Source of the DNA: Riptortus pedestris
Lineage: Eukaryota; Arthropoda; Insecta; Hemiptera; Alydidae
DNA length: 64,000 nt
Direction of reading: 5' to 3'
NCBI GenBank assembly: GCA_019009955.1
Contig: CM032233.1
Location: forward strand, 113,751,501-113,815,500
Under the pieces are notes generated by a model that was not told where the DNA came from, searched no databases, and saw only the letters and a program-made list of their open reading frames with translations. Of the stretch, positions 45,971 through 58,022 are shown one piece after another. Numbering within the stretch: the stretch's first letter is position 1; every line of letters starts with the position of its first letter. The position numbers and the translations under genes are program-made.

Positions 45971-47215
45971 CTCGTTTGCATTTGACAGTAAGTGAAGTAA
46001 AAGAAGTGTCCCTTGAAATTTTACGACGCGAAGCTTAAAAATTTAAACAATTTCTTCCCCACACGCTGAAACACCTGCTGATGTATAATTCCCATATATA
46101 TGTGAGAAACCACACTCAGTAGGTTACAAGAGATTTAGATCAGAGGAGCTCCAATCATGATCTTCTCAGCCAAAAATATGAGGCGTTCAAAGGAATGATT
46201 TTCACTTCAAAGGCCAGTTTTCGGTCTCCTTTGAGTCCGTTCCAAATAGATGAATCTAATCCCTTTTTTATATCTCTGAAATCATATTAGTCAATTTCAG
46301 GTCAAAGGAAGTGATCGGATCCATACTCTATAAAAAATTACAGATTTTGTTTTATTTCAAATTCTTGATAACCTGTGAAATTACACTTAAACTTCGTGCT
46401 ATTTATTCATAATTAACATTTTACACGAATGATGAGATACAATAACTGTCATCACTTGGAAAACTGGACTTCTTTCTTCAGTGTCGAATGGAATTTGGAA
46501 GCCGAAATGGTTTAATAATCATATTTAAAATTCCACGGGATCACAAGAATTTAAATATCCATTGTCATGGCTTCAAAACTACATGTAGAGAGAACTTTCG
46601 ATTTTTTAAAATAATAATTAAACAAAATATTTAGAATTAGGGTCAAATGTTTACTTTAAATGCCATGTCTCTTATCAATGGAATGTTTGTACTATCTCTC
46701 CAGTACACACACATACAATCTCACAGAGTTTGGTAGATAGATTGATACAATTGTAAACACACCTCATGTTCGTTGTCTCCTAGTAAAAATCGACGGGTAC
46801 TTTATTTATTCAGGTATTTCAGAATTTCTGCGATTCAAACTGTTTCTGGTCGTTATAAAAATAAAATATTTGGTAAAGGCACCTTTTTATAAAACATATG
46901 TTAAAATATCTTCAGTCGTAGTAAAAAAAAAGCACGGTTTAGTTTGCTCCAGTGGATAGTAATACGAGCAGAAAGCCCAGCTCTTTAGATCTACAGTTCA
47001 ATGTTTTAGCGTGCAGTTACATTTGGTTGAAAATATGAGACTCTGAAGATGTTTCATGATAATATCAATGTATGGGCTGTTGTCGTGTAGTAGTTCTGAA
47101 AGCTTGGTAGCTAAGCTCTTGCAAGTTATTTGTCAGCAGACTGTAAGTAAATGTCTGATAGTTTATTGTGTTTTAGGCAGTGTACATAATTTAATATACG
47201 ATGGAAATTTAAAAG
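45971..47215. other. Unclassified AT-rich sequence
   Basis: No gene seen. The 94-codon plus frame at 47056-47340 has no recognised domain and overlaps a HINE-A terminal fragment. Confidence 0.4.
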
Positions 47216-47216
47216 C

Positions 47217-47275
47217 GGGTATCATGAGCACGTATCAACAGCTGATTTGCCTTAAGAGAAATCTGTTAATATCAA
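47217..47275 (-). mobile_element. HINE-A 5' terminal fragment
   Basis: ATCATGAGCACGTATCAACA with GCTGATTTGCCTTAAGAG and AAATCTG is the reverse complement of the family 5' end. Nothing else of the element adjoins it. Confidence 0.6.
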
Positions 47276-47812
47276 TGATAAAAAGGGTTTTAGAGCCATT
47301 TATTAGTAATGATTATACTCTCTGTGATATAGATTTATAAAGTTAGGTGACATATTATTTGTGTCCAATTTATAGTCTTCAAGCTCTACGAAAATATATT
47401 TTTTTATACTGTGTGTGTTTGATGTTATGCTACTTTAAACATTTTTAAACAAGAACATTCCACCATAATTTTAATTTAATGAAGCTATGTCGAAGTTGTT
47501 ATTGGTTTGTATATGCGCGTCTGGCCAATCGCAACTTGCGGTTATTATTCCTAGGTCGAATGGAGTATACATACTAAGATTTAAATTGGTTGGTGTGATC
47601 CATGGGTAGTAGAAAGGTCACCCAGAGCTAGGTCCTCTACTTGGGTAAAACCTCCTATAACGACAAAGCAAGCCTGCTTAATATTCCGTTCAAATGATAC
47701 GTACGTGTGTAAGAAATAAAAGGACGGTCGGGGAAGGCTCAGCGCACTCCCTGCCTTCAGTTCCCCGACACCAGGATGTTTCTAAGACCTGGTTCAACAG
47801 TCTACATTTTTA
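47276..47812. other. Unclassified sequence, GC-richer at 47500-47800
   Basis: A moderately GC-rich, non-repetitive block contains GGGGAAGGCTCAGCGC and CCTTCAGTTCCCCGACACC. These could form a weak stem. No tRNA or coding signature was found. Confidence 0.3.
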
Positions 47813-47814
47813 AC

Positions 47815-47935
47815 CTTTTAGCAGATTCTCTTAAGAGAATGTATATATTCTTGTCTGCTAACGCTCTAATAGTCATAATGATTGTTTCATCGTTATCAGA
47901 CCTGATATTTGAACGTTATGAAAGCACACAATTTA
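47815..47935 (+). mobile_element. HINE-A 5' fragment
   Basis: CTTTTAGCAGATTCTCTTAA with GAGAATG joins directly to TATATATTCTTGTCTGCTAA and GCTCTAATAGTCATAATG. The 5' block between palindrome and TA tract is deleted, and the element fades by 47935. Confidence 0.65.
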
Positions 47936-48167
47936 TTTGGAGAGAGTAAAAGACGCCCAATTCTTCACACGTTTTTTTTATTTCAGTGTTACTCAATTTA
48001 GTCCATTTATTGTAGCTCTAAATGATACTTTACATAGGTGTGTATAGCCTTAGACATGTAGATATTCCCTGATAATATTTAAAATTGGCAAAAGGTACCC
48101 TCATTTTGCCAAATTTGTACTTTGGTTAATGGAAGACGACTACGGTATAGTGCAAAGGAATTGTCAT

Positions 48168-48260
48168 CTTGAAGGGGTGGCGTAATGTCATTAAACATGT
48201 GGAGCCACAATGAGCGAAATAAATTGAGTTAAATGTTTTATTAGGGTGACTCTATCCACA
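48168..48260 (+). repeat. Diverged hammerhead-like repeat
   Basis: CTTGAAGGGGTGGCGTAATG, AAACATGTGGAGCCAC, GAGCGAAATAAATTGAG and TTTTATTAGGGTGACTC follow the order of 33983-34070. The CTGA core strand is lost (CTTGAAG), so no ribozyme is expected. Confidence 0.5.
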
Positions 48261-49105
48261 AGATAACAAAGAAATATTGTTCTCGTCTTGTATTTAATAA
48301 CAATTTTTGTGCTTTTGCTCCCCCGAAATATACATGATGTAATAAGAATATTGGAAGAGAATTACTCGTTAACTGTACTTATAATTAAAAAGAATTCAAA
48401 CTTATAATAGTGCTTAAATATAGGAGTGCATTTTTTTCACCATGATTTTGTCACATAACTGCAAAATTTACTATGGAACCCTTAATGGTTTTATGGCCCT
48501 TAAATAGATGTTACGGGAACCATAAATCATTCCTACATGAGACACATAAAAACTGGAACAAGGTTTACCTGTTCCAGAACCCACCCCTACAAGCTCACCT
48601 AAAAGTGTTTTTTTCCCCGTCCCTCACCCTTGAGAGTGGCTATCAATCATGTTGAGATCCTCTTTAAAACAAACTCACCACCTTCAGCCTTAAATCACTG
48701 TTATTTTCACAATAAGAAGCTAATGACCAACACTATAACATTTTTGGAAACCTGAGCCAATGAAATCTTGTATTCTTGACTTAACACATTTAGTAATAAC
48801 TTTTATTGGGATTTGTAAACTCAGCCTATTTAATTTAAGTATTGTCATACTTGTCGGTATATGCCGTAATTACTGGCTAATTGTCGAGCACTAGTGCCAA
48901 GCGTTTTCGGCACCATCCTCATGCCAGTCCGTTAGCTGGCATTAGGCTTAACATTAATATATATGCTAAAATTATACTTCAATATGTCAAAAGATGAATC
49001 GCCATTGTAGAGGCTTCTCAAATAAATAAATGTAAAATGTAATATATATGCTGGCGGAACCAACCCACTATATGATACTTAATTTTAATTTTTGTTCATG
49101 TTTAT
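48261..49105. other. Unclassified AT-rich sequence
   Basis: No gene or repeat recognised. 48880-48960 is GC-richer (GTCGAGCACTAGTGCC). Confidence 0.35.
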
Positions 49106-49107
49106 TT

Positions 49108-49699
49108 TAATGGAAATCAGCAGTTGAGGATTTAGTAATGACGGGATTTTTCATTACTACCTTCAAACGCATACTCATCCTACCTAGTAGGGAAAAAAAG
49201 AACATCTGGTCATTCACCTTTGCAATATATGTATTTCCTTTATTATGCAATGCATCAGAGACAATTTTTTACCCAAGCTATGTACTACGACTGTTTTTTC
49301 TAAATTATAAAATTAACGAAAACAGGGTGGATGTTAACCATCTCTCCAGTGTCGCAATAAAAAAAATGATGGGCAGGGCTGTAAAACATATCGGACGTCC
49401 ACAATTTAGCACTTGTGAATATACTTAAATGTAATGTCCTATAAATGTTGTTATGTGCGCTTTTTCACTATCTTGATTATTACCCGTGATTTTTCCTTTT
49501 TTTAGTTTTCGGAAATGAGTAAACAACCACTCCTACTCCTGTTATATTAAAATAAGCTGTTATATATTAACCACTTTATTTGAAGCCTAAACACTAAATA
49601 TTGTGTTCATTGAACTTTTACACTTTGAGATAAATGCAAATATGTGATGGACGTAGGAAATCTGCTTAGTTAATGCAGTCCCTGCGTGATGGACTTTTA
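49108..49699 (+). mobile_element. HINE-A copy, decayed 5' half
   Basis: Starts near AATGGAAATCAGCAGTTGAG and lacks the TA tract. From 49430 the family body is clear. Ends AGGAAATCTGCTTAGTTAAT, GCAGTCCCTGCGTG and ATGGACTTTTA. A 96-codon frame in it is chance. Confidence 0.75.
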
Positions 49700-50400
49700 G
49701 TGATCGTACGCAAGTAATTTATGTCTCCAATGGGCTCGAAAAAATTCTTTCTCCCTCAGTCGACTTTCATCAAAAGGTAACTAGGCAGTCCTGAATTTCA
49801 ACCTTTTTAGAAAAAAACAGTTTTTGAGTTAAGCTGGGTAAATACAGTGATACGTATATAGTCGCGCCGAATCTAGTCCAAATTGGTGCAGGGAAGGAAC
49901 AAAACGTGTAATTTCGTTGATATCCGAAAACTGAAGCTATTCTTGAAAAAAATAATTTAAGATCAGCTATTGTAACACATTCGGCTAGCATACATGCAGA
50001 TCGAGATTGGTGACCCTAGAACTCCAATTATATTTTTCAAAAGAACCGGTTTAATTATTTACGTGTTGAGCTGATAAGTTCTCGGAAGATGAAAGCCGAG
50101 CGGACGAAGAAAGAGTTGAGGGAAGGAATGCAGGAGACAAAAGAGGAAAAAATATAAGTTAAAAAAAAAATCAGGAATGCCCCAACCGGAGAGCTATCGG
50201 ATGAAACACGGGGGTAGAGAACACGTGTTAACCACCACCCTATCGACACAGGAACAGGAACAAAAAAGTAAGGTCATTTCTCAATCGATAATTACAGATG
50301 GACAGCATTGCTACTGTTTGAATATATCTTCTCTACCAATACGTGAAGTTCCTCAACTGCTGAAACATTCTTGAATGAAATTCAAAAACTGATTCTTCCC
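49700..50400. other. Unclassified sequence
   Basis: Short frames on both strands without recognised domains. No terminal repeats noted. Confidence 0.35.
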
Positions 50401-50464
50401 CATTAATTAATTAATTATTACTTTATACCACGTCTACAATTGTCATTAGAGGTAGGTGGATCTA

Positions 50465-50918
50465 ATAGGTTGTAAAATAAGTTCGTAGCGTTTTTCTATA
50501 AAAACTTCAGAGTCTTGTAAATATTTTTAATCAATTATATATGACCCATTTTGATCTATTGCATGTTGCCATTAAGCGAATTAAAGTGTTTCCCGTTAAG
50601 GGAGTTTTGAAAGGCCCAAAATAAGGGAAAATCTGTTGGGACAAGGTCTGTTGAATAGGGTGGGTGAAGGATCACATCCCAGCCAAACTCCAATAATTTC
50701 TGCCGGCTCCGCAAAGACACGTGAGGACGGGCGTTATCGTGATGGAAAATTATGCCTTTGCTTTTCTCTTCCATTTAGAGCAAGCATATCACTTAAAGAT
50801 AAGGAAACTCCTTTTTAGAATATGCAAACGTTATTGACAAAGTAAACTTGATTTTATAAACACAGAGAGGATTACATTGAAATAGTGATAAACGCTACAA
50901 ACTTATTATACAACCCAA
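50465..50918 (-). mobile_element. Deleted mariner element with TA target duplication
   Basis: TA at 50463-50464 and 50919-50920 flanks inverted terminal repeats of about 28 bp: ATAGGTTGTAAAATAAGTTC at the left and, reversed, TTGGGTTGTATAATAAGTTT at the right, both continuing GTAGCGTTT. An intact mariner is about 1.3 kb; this one is 454 bp and keeps only the last third of the transposase. Comparing with 9400-9440 recovers the empty LINE site. Confidence 0.85.
50556..50774 (-). pseudogene. mariner transposase C-terminal fragment (DD34D end)
   Basis: The 72-codon frame reads IIFHHDNARPHVS, GWDVILHPPYSTDLVPTDF and LFWAFQNSLNGKHF. HDNARPH carries the second catalytic aspartate (residue 13) and VPTDFPLF the third (residue 48). 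That leaves 34 residues between them, the DD34D spacing that defines mariner. The N-terminal DNA-binding domain and first aspartate are deleted, so it cannot transpose itself. It lies within the deleted element 50465-50918. Confidence 0.85.
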
Positions 50919-51310
50919 TATATTTCCTTGAACAAATGAGTTTCCATTAAGAATGCCATAAGCCTTTTGATGTCTTCCTCATCGTTTCCCAGGAGTTCTT
51001 TTTAGCTTGGTTTAAAGTTCATAACTTTTTATGGAAGATTATATTTTTCACAACTTAGGAAACGCGAGGCAGTAAACATTCAGTCAACAGTCGCAGGTTG
51101 GTGGGAAGAAGAATTTCAATAAATAATTGTGGGTTGATTTGGTGTGTCCAATTCGAATACGGTCAAGTAAAACCTCTTGTTTTAGGATTTTTACAGGGCG
51201 CGGTAATTTCTTTAAATTGCCGCAGTTTTTTTTTCGTGTTTCTTGGACCAGTCTGTTTGAAAATTGCTTTTTTCCGATTAAACCTCTCCTCTGATATAAA
51301 TCGATCAAGC

Positions 51311-52380
51311 TAAATATTTGTTTGTAGGTCAGTTAAGAATATAAAAACGGGCTTATAATGAGTAGACATATTTGAATATTTCAGGCGCAAATTAAATAAG
51401 ATGAAAGTGTAGAGATTTGAAGTTTATTCTCCGAGAGTAATAGATTCATTGTTATTCTCCTAATTCTTTATTTGGGGGTAAAACTATTTGGATTAAAATA
51501 TTGGAATATGTATGCATTGTCCCAACAGAGCCCATGGAGGGCCTGGCTTGTTACTCGGCTTCATTAAGAGCTCAAGCTGTCATTTGATGTAGTGGCTGAA
51601 TTACTGACCAAAGACTCGGAATTGTTTTGTATTTTAGTAACTTATAAGTATCCTCTAGATGCTGACCCGCATACTTTAAATTCAAATAAATTTTTAGAGA
51701 ACCGAAAGAAGTTATTTGAATCTATGGAAGTGAGAATTATAAGACACATTCTAAACCTAATAACCTTTAATAATGTAGAAGTTGTTTTTGACAATAATAT
51801 CATCTTATTGGACTCCTAATAAATAAAATATCAAACTTAATAAAATGATAAATATTCGCTTTTCATACATAATATAAACACAATTTAAAAATGGGTTTAA
51901 TTAATTAAGAGTAAGGTTTATCAATTACGGTTTCAACCTCGAGTAAATCTAACTCCTATTATCACATTAAGGTATTATATAATTTATCTTCTCGTGTCTT
52001 CAAGTATTGTTAACTTTTTGACTCATTTCAGCTCATTTAAAAATTTAGTTTACAAAGTCTTGGGAGAAAGTGAATGAAATGACCTTAATAAATATCACCA
52101 ATTGAACTATTGCATCACTCAATTAACTAACACAAACAAACGTTTCCTCTAGAAATATACAACGAACTAATTAAATTAATGAAATGAAACGTGCTAATTT
52201 CCATTAAAGGTTATCATAAAATAATAGAATACGTCAAATAGTTTTGTTTTCTATACACAATTTTCTAATATTATGTCGATTAATTTCTTTACGTATTATT
52301 GAATAACATTTATACTTATACATACATACATTCGTTATAAAATCAGATCAATTCTAAGAAATAATATTATAAAATCCATC
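51311..52380. other. AT-rich sequence, no gene called
   Basis: A 75-codon frame at 51592-51819 has protein-like composition but no splice-site fit and no recognised family, so it is not called. The remainder is AT-rich. Confidence 0.35.
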
Positions 52381-52670
52381 TGTTTGCCACTACCATTTAT
52401 CCAGCGGTCGACGCATTTTATTTAATTTCATATTATTATTATTTCTTTTTAAAAGATCATATGTGATTTTAATTTAATTCAGTTCTAAATACTGTCGGCT
52501 AGAGAAGTGTAACATAAAATTTTATCAGTCAAACTTTTATGTTGCAATTCTCTAGCGGACTGTATTTAGAGCTCAATAATATTAAAATCACATATGATCT
52601 TTTAAAAAGAAATAATAATATTAAATTAAATAAAAGGCTTCGACCGCTAGATATATCGTAGTGGCAAACA
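52381..52670. mobile_element. 290-bp long-hairpin (foldback) element
   Basis: Two arms of about 135 bp are inverted copies separated by about 15 bases near 52522-52537. The outer ends are TGTTTGCCACTA and TAGTGGCAAACA; inner parts are AAAAGATCATATGTGATTTT and AAAATCACATATGATCTTTT. Mismatches are few in the inner 100 bp and more frequent toward the tips (AGCGGTCGACGC against GCTTCGACCGCT). A possible CATC repeat flanks it. Reads as a foldback MITE or a hairpin RNA source; superfamily unassigned. Confidence 0.8.
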
Positions 52671-53075
52671 ACATCAATTTAAATAAATTAATTTTGCATA
52701 CAATTTTATATATCATTGGAAATACATAACATACAATTTTTAATTTATTGACATGCAAATTTATTAAAGGAAAACCAGCTTTATAAATGATGAGAAAATC
52801 ACCCAGACATTAAAGAGACAATGTATTCCATAGCAAATTATTTTTTGACCGACTTTTGTGAAAGATTGCTTTATTTATTAATTGAACATTTTTGATAGTA
52901 TTCGATTTGTGTAGAAAAAAAATAAAAATTCATTTGAGCACTATAAGCAACTTGCACAACCATTTTCCCATTTAGCTAATTTTTGACTAATTTAGTTTAA
53001 ACAAGTATTTTTTAAATTAGGATTCTTAGTAAGTAAAATATGGGTAATCTAGTTAGACTTCAGCAACTTATTTCA
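52671..53075. other. AT-rich sequence, no feature seen
   Basis: No open frames or repeats recognised. Confidence 0.4.
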
Positions 53076-53079
53076 ATTA

Positions 53080-53119
53080 TGCGGAACATGTTCTTTGTTC
53101 ACGCAGACCCTGCTGGACC
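53080..53119 (+). mobile_element. HINE-A 3' terminal remnant
   Basis: GCGGAACATGTTCTTTGTTC followed by ACGCAGACCCTGCTG, GACCGTTTT is a decayed subterminal repeat plus 3' hairpin, directly joined to the 5' end of the next copy. Confidence 0.6.
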
Positions 53120-53246
53120 GTTTTAGCAGATTTCCCTTGAGGGAAATCAGCTATTGAGGTCGTACTCATGACGGAATTTTCGAAATGTTTCTTCAAATGT
53201 CCATCGATCCTAGTAGATGATGAAAATGAGGTCTGTTCAAAACTGC

Positions 53247-53291
<45 letters not shown>
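53120..53291 (+). mobile_element. HINE-A 5' half (split by Helitron array)
   Basis: Starts TTTTAGCAGATTTCCCTTGA with the full palindrome and the ATCGATCCTAGTAGATGATG block, and enters the TA tract at 53248. The 3' half resumes at 58023. The two halves together make a complete long-subfamily copy of about 925 bp. Confidence 0.9.
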
Positions 53292-53294
<3 letters not shown>

Positions 53295-55191
53295 ATATAT
53301 ATATAAAATTGTAACCTCTGTCTGTACATTGATTTTTTTCGCGAAATTTCACGATAACTTTTCGTTTCACATGTCACAGACACCATAACTGCATTTTGTT
53401 TCTTTGGTGTCTGTTTGTTTGTTTGTTTGTTTGTTTGTTTATTTGTTTGTTTGTTTGTTACCTTTTCACGCATAAACGGCTGAACCGAATTTTATGAAAC
53501 TTGGTATGTATATTACTACTAACCCAACTTAGACTTAAGGCTATATTAATTTTCTCTGAGACGAACAGGAGTGGGGGTTATAAGGGAGGCCTGATATTAA
53601 AAGTCGCGATATTTCGTTTTCTATTGGTTTTTTGGCAAATATGCACATAACAAAAGTTGTTTATTTTGTTATTTAGAGTAACTTTTGTCATAAACACTTT
53701 CATCGTAATCCGAAGTTTAAATGAGTTATACGCTAATGACTATAGCGGGAGTCAACAATATTATTTGGCACAAAAGACTCAACCGAACTAATTAAATCTC
53801 GGTATGTGTATTAGCACTGACGCCTTAATTATCATAAGCTATACCAACAATTCTATGGACGGGCAGGAGTGGGGGTTGTAAGGGAGGCCTTAAATTAAAA
53901 ATAGCGGTATTTCGTTTTCTACTGGTTTTTCTGCAAATATGCACATGACAAAAGTTGTTTATTTTGTTATTTACAGTAAGATTTATTATATTCACTTTTG
54001 TCGTATAACAAAGTATAAACGAGATTTACACTAAATACTAAAGCGGGAGCCAACAATTTTGTTGGGCACTAACGATTGAACCGAAATTAAGAAGACTCGG
54101 TATGTGAATTAGCATTAATTCTTCCATGATTATAAGCTATATTAAAAATTTTAGGTTCAAAGGGGAGTGGGGCTGAATTATAAGATTATAAGAGAGGCTG
54201 AAATGAAAAACTCGCTTTTTTATTTTCTATTTGTTTTTCGGCAAACGTGCATATAACAAAAGTTGTTTACTTTGTTATTTAGAGTAACTTTTGTGTGCAT
54301 TCACTTTTGTCGTAAAAATGAAGTAAACACGGGATATACGCTAAACGGGAGTCAATAATTATATTAGTACTTATTTAAGGGGTTTTAATAAATGAATATT
54401 ATGACAAATGATGTTATGTTTTCGTCTTATATGATAGTTCAAAGTATGATTCGGATTAGTGAGGTTATAAATCTTTGTCATCCCCTCCTCATTTATTTAT
54501 TTTTCCTAGAAAATAACTTTATATAACGTTATTTATTTCCAATAGAAATATAAACTATAAGAGCATTTCCATTATTTAATTTCTATAATGTACCTTGAAG
54601 TTATTGAAACAAATATCTAATATAATAACAATTAAACGTTAATGGTAATGTCATTATGACAAAAAACAATATGCGTTTAAACTCGATATGATATTTTCAG
54701 GGTACCACTATTATTTAATTCCATTCGGTAGATAAATTATAAAATAATGTTTTGCATCAATAATATAAATAGAAGAATGTTGAGAAGTCTCATCCGGGAG
54801 CGGAAGATGACGGGACCAGTTAATTGAGTTAACTTATTTCCCGTCTGGCATTCCTGGAAGCGATTTCCAGTGAGATTCACTATTACAAATATAATCTTAC
54901 GTGCAAAACATTGCCTATACTATGTGAGCTCGGATTGGCTTTTGAAAGGAAATGTGTTCATTATAGATGATATTTAATTGTAATAAATGCTACCCATGAT
55001 TATGGTTTGAACAGTGAAGTCTTACATAAAAAATTAATTTTAGTATTAAAAAATGCCAACAACGGGTATAAACCCTTAAAACTGGGATGGGTAAATGTCA
55101 AAATAGTTTGCAAAGTAAAGCCTTGCCAAAAAAATACCATCACCATTCAGCCTCAAATGAATTCCCGGGCGAAGCCGGGTATCTGAGCTAG
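53292..55191 (+). mobile_element. Helitron array member 1
   Basis: Starts A|TCTATATATATATAAAA and AACCTCTGTCTGTACATTG. A GTTT repeat lies at 53410-53460. Internal ~299-bp units are recognisable at reference points of about 53710, 54008 and 54317. A unique AT-rich stretch follows (54380-55030). The end is CCCGGGCGAAGCCGGG, TATCTGAG, CTAG at 55188-55191. No helicase ORF. Confidence 0.85.
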
Positions 55192-56132
55192 TATATATAT
55201 AAAATTGTAACCTCTGTCTGTACATTGATTTTTTTCGCGAAATTTCACGATAACTTTTCGTTTCGCATGTCACAGACACCATAACTGCATTTAGTTTCTT
55301 TGGTGTCTGTTTGTTTGTTTGTTTGTTTATTTGTTTGTTTGTTTGTTACCTTTTCACGCATAAACGGCTGAACCGAATTTTATGAAACTTGGTATGTATA
55401 TTACTACTAACCCAACTTAGACTTTAGGCTATATTAATATCCTCTGAGACGAACAGGAGTGGGGGTTATAAGGGAAGCCAGAAATTAAAAATAGCGATAT
55501 TTGTTTCCTATTGGTTTTTCGGCAAATATGAACATAACAAAAGTTGTTTATTTTGTAATTTAAAGTAACTTTTGTTATATACACTTTTGCCGTATACGGA
55601 AGTATAAATGAGTTATACGCTAAAAACTATAGCGGGAGTCCACAATTTTATTTGGCACAAAAGACTCAACCGAACTAAACCAAACTCGGTATGTGAATTA
55701 GCACTAACGCTTTCCTTATAATAAGCCATACTAACATTTCTAGGAACGGGCAGGAGTGGGGGTTATAAGGGAGGCCTGAAATTAATAATAGTGGTATTTC
55801 GTTTCCTATTGCATTTTCGGCAAATATGCACATAACAAAAGTTGTTTATTTTGTTATTTAGAGAAACTTTTTTTATATACACTATTGTCGTATACCGAAG
55901 TATAAAGGCGTTATACGCTAAAAATTATAGCGGGAGTCAACAATTTGGAGGACAGTAAAGACTTACCTAAAAAATTAATTTTATTATTAACAAATGCCAA
56001 CAACGAGTATTAACCCTAAACACTGGGACGGGTAAATGTCAAAATATTGTGCAAAGTAAAGCCTTGCCAAAAAAATACCATCACCATTCAGCCTCAAATC
56101 AATTCCCGGGCGAAGCCGGGTATCTGAGCTAG
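55192..56132 (+). mobile_element. Helitron array member 2
   Basis: Follows member 1 without a gap (CTAG then TATATATATAAAATTG; the terminal TC is not visible). It has two ~299-bp units (reference points 55597 and 55896). The end is CCCGGGCGAAGCCGGG and CTAG at 56129-56132. The unit repeats CAGGAGTGGGGGTTATAAGG once per period. Confidence 0.85.
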
Positions 56133-58022
56133 TATATATATAAAATTGTAACCTCTGTCTGTACATTGATTTTTTTCGCGAAATTTCACGATAACTTTTC
56201 GTTTCACATGTCATAGACACCATAACTGCAGTTTGTTTCTTTGGTGTCTGTTTGTTTGTTTGTTTGTTTATTTGTTTGTTTGTTTGTTACCTTTTCACGC
56301 ATAAACGGCTGAACCGAATTTTATGAAACTTGGTATGTATATTACTACTAGCCCAACTTAGACTTTAGGCTATATTAATATTCTCTAAGACGAACAGGAG
56401 TGGGGGTTATAAGGGAGGCCTGAAATTAAAAATAGCGATATTTCGTTTCCTATTGCTTTTTCAGCAAATATGCACATAACAAAAGTTGTTTATTTTGTTA
56501 TTTAGAGTAACTTTTGTGATATGCGTTTTTGCCGTATACGGAAGTATAAATGAGTTATACGCTAAAAACTACTGCGGAAGTCCACAATTGTCTGTGGCAC
56601 AACAGACTCAACCGAACTAAACCAAACTCGCTATGTGAATTAATACTAACAATTTCCTTATAATAAGCCATACTAACATTTCTAGGGACGGGCAGGAGTG
56701 GGGGTTATAAGGGAGGCCTGAAATTAAAAATAGCGATATTTCGTTTCCTATTGCTTTTTCAGCAAATATGCACATAAGAAAAGTTGTTTATTTTGTTATT
56801 TAGAGTAACTTTTGTTACATGCACTTTTGTCGTATACGGAAGTATAAAGGCGTTATACGCTAAAAATTATAGCGGGAGTCAACAATTTTATTTAGCACAA
56901 AAGACTCAACCGAACTAAACCAAACTCGGTATGTGAATTAGCACTAACGCCTTCCTTATAATAAGCCATACTAACATTTCTAGGGACGGGCAGGAGTGGG
57001 GGTTATAAGGGGAGGCCTAAAGTTAAAAATAGCGATATTTCGTTTTTTATTGCTTTTTCGGCAAGTATAAACATAACAAAAGTTGTTTATTTTGTTATTT
57101 AGAGTAACTTTTGTCATATATACTTTTGTCATATTCCGAAGTACAAATGCGTAATATGCCAAACATTATAGCGGGAAACAACGATTTTATTTGGCACGAA
57201 AGACTCAACGGAACTAAATAAAACTCGGTATGTGTATTAGCACTAACATCTTCATTATAATAAGCTATACCAACTTTTCTAGGAACGGGCAGGAGTGGGG
57301 GTTGTAAGGGAGGCCTGAAATGAAAAATAGTGATATTTCGTTTCCTATTGGGGTTTCGGCAAATATGCACATATCAAAAGTGGTTTATTTTGTTATTTAG
57401 AGAAATTTTTGTTATATACACTATCGTCGAATACTGAACTATAAAGGCGTATAACGCTAAACATTATAGCGGGAGTCAACAATTTTATTTGGCACGAAAG
57501 ACTCAACGGAACTAAATAAAACTCGGTATGTGTATTAGCACTAACACCATCATTATAATAAGCCATACCAACATTTCTAGGGACGGGCAGGAGTGGGGTT
57601 TATAGGGGAGGCCTGAAATTAAAAATAGTGATTTCCTATTGGGGTTTTGGCAAATGTGGACATAACAAAAGTTGTTTATTTTGTTATTTAGAGAAATTTG
57701 CTCAACACTTCTTTTCAATATGATCTACCAGGTACCTCATCTGAAAAAATTAATTCAAATGTATGTCAATATTTTCTCCTTAATAATTCAAATCTATGCA
57801 TAATGCACAGGAAACGGGAAATATGACAATATGCAGGGCAGTGAAGTCATACATAAAAAAATAATGTGATTATTAACAAATCCCCAGAAATTACGGGTGT
57901 TACCCCTAAACACTGGGACGGGTAAATGTCAAAATATTTTGCAAAATAAAGCCTTTCCAAAAATATACCATCACCATTCATCCTCAAATGAATTCCCGAG
58001 CGAAGCCGGGTATTTGAGCTAG
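56133..58022 (+). mobile_element. Helitron array member 3
   Basis: The same head as member 2, then four ~299-bp units (reference points 56538, 56836, 57136 and 57430). The end is CCCGAGCGAAGCCGGG, TATTTGAG, CTAG at 58019-58022, followed by T of the HINE-A tract. It is the longest repeat array of the copies here. Confidence 0.85.

Larger units (their letters stand above)
50405..51310 (-). pseudogene. I-like LINE fragment interrupted by a mariner
   Basis: The minus-strand frame 51308-51084 reads a VLLDRIRIGHTKSTHNYLL motif and a truncated cysteine cluster. The downstream 3' region (50921-51083) aligns with 9395-9600 of the other copy, with ELLG, DIKR and ETHLF pieces after frameshifts. The 3' end has TAAT repeats near 50402. 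The alignment breaks at 50463 and resumes at 50921, where the mariner sits. Dead copy. Confidence 0.7.

Noticed and set aside
47700..47812. GC-rich stem-like sequence as a structured RNA
   Set aside because: Pairing is weak and discontinuous, and no second copy in the window allows a covariation check.
51592..51819. 75-codon plus frame with protein-like composition
   Set aside because: No splice signals at its limits, starts at a non-ATG codon, and no recognised family.
53400..53465. CRISPR-like short repeats
   Set aside because: GTTT units are a simple microsatellite within a Helitron; there are no spacers, and the genome is eukaryotic.
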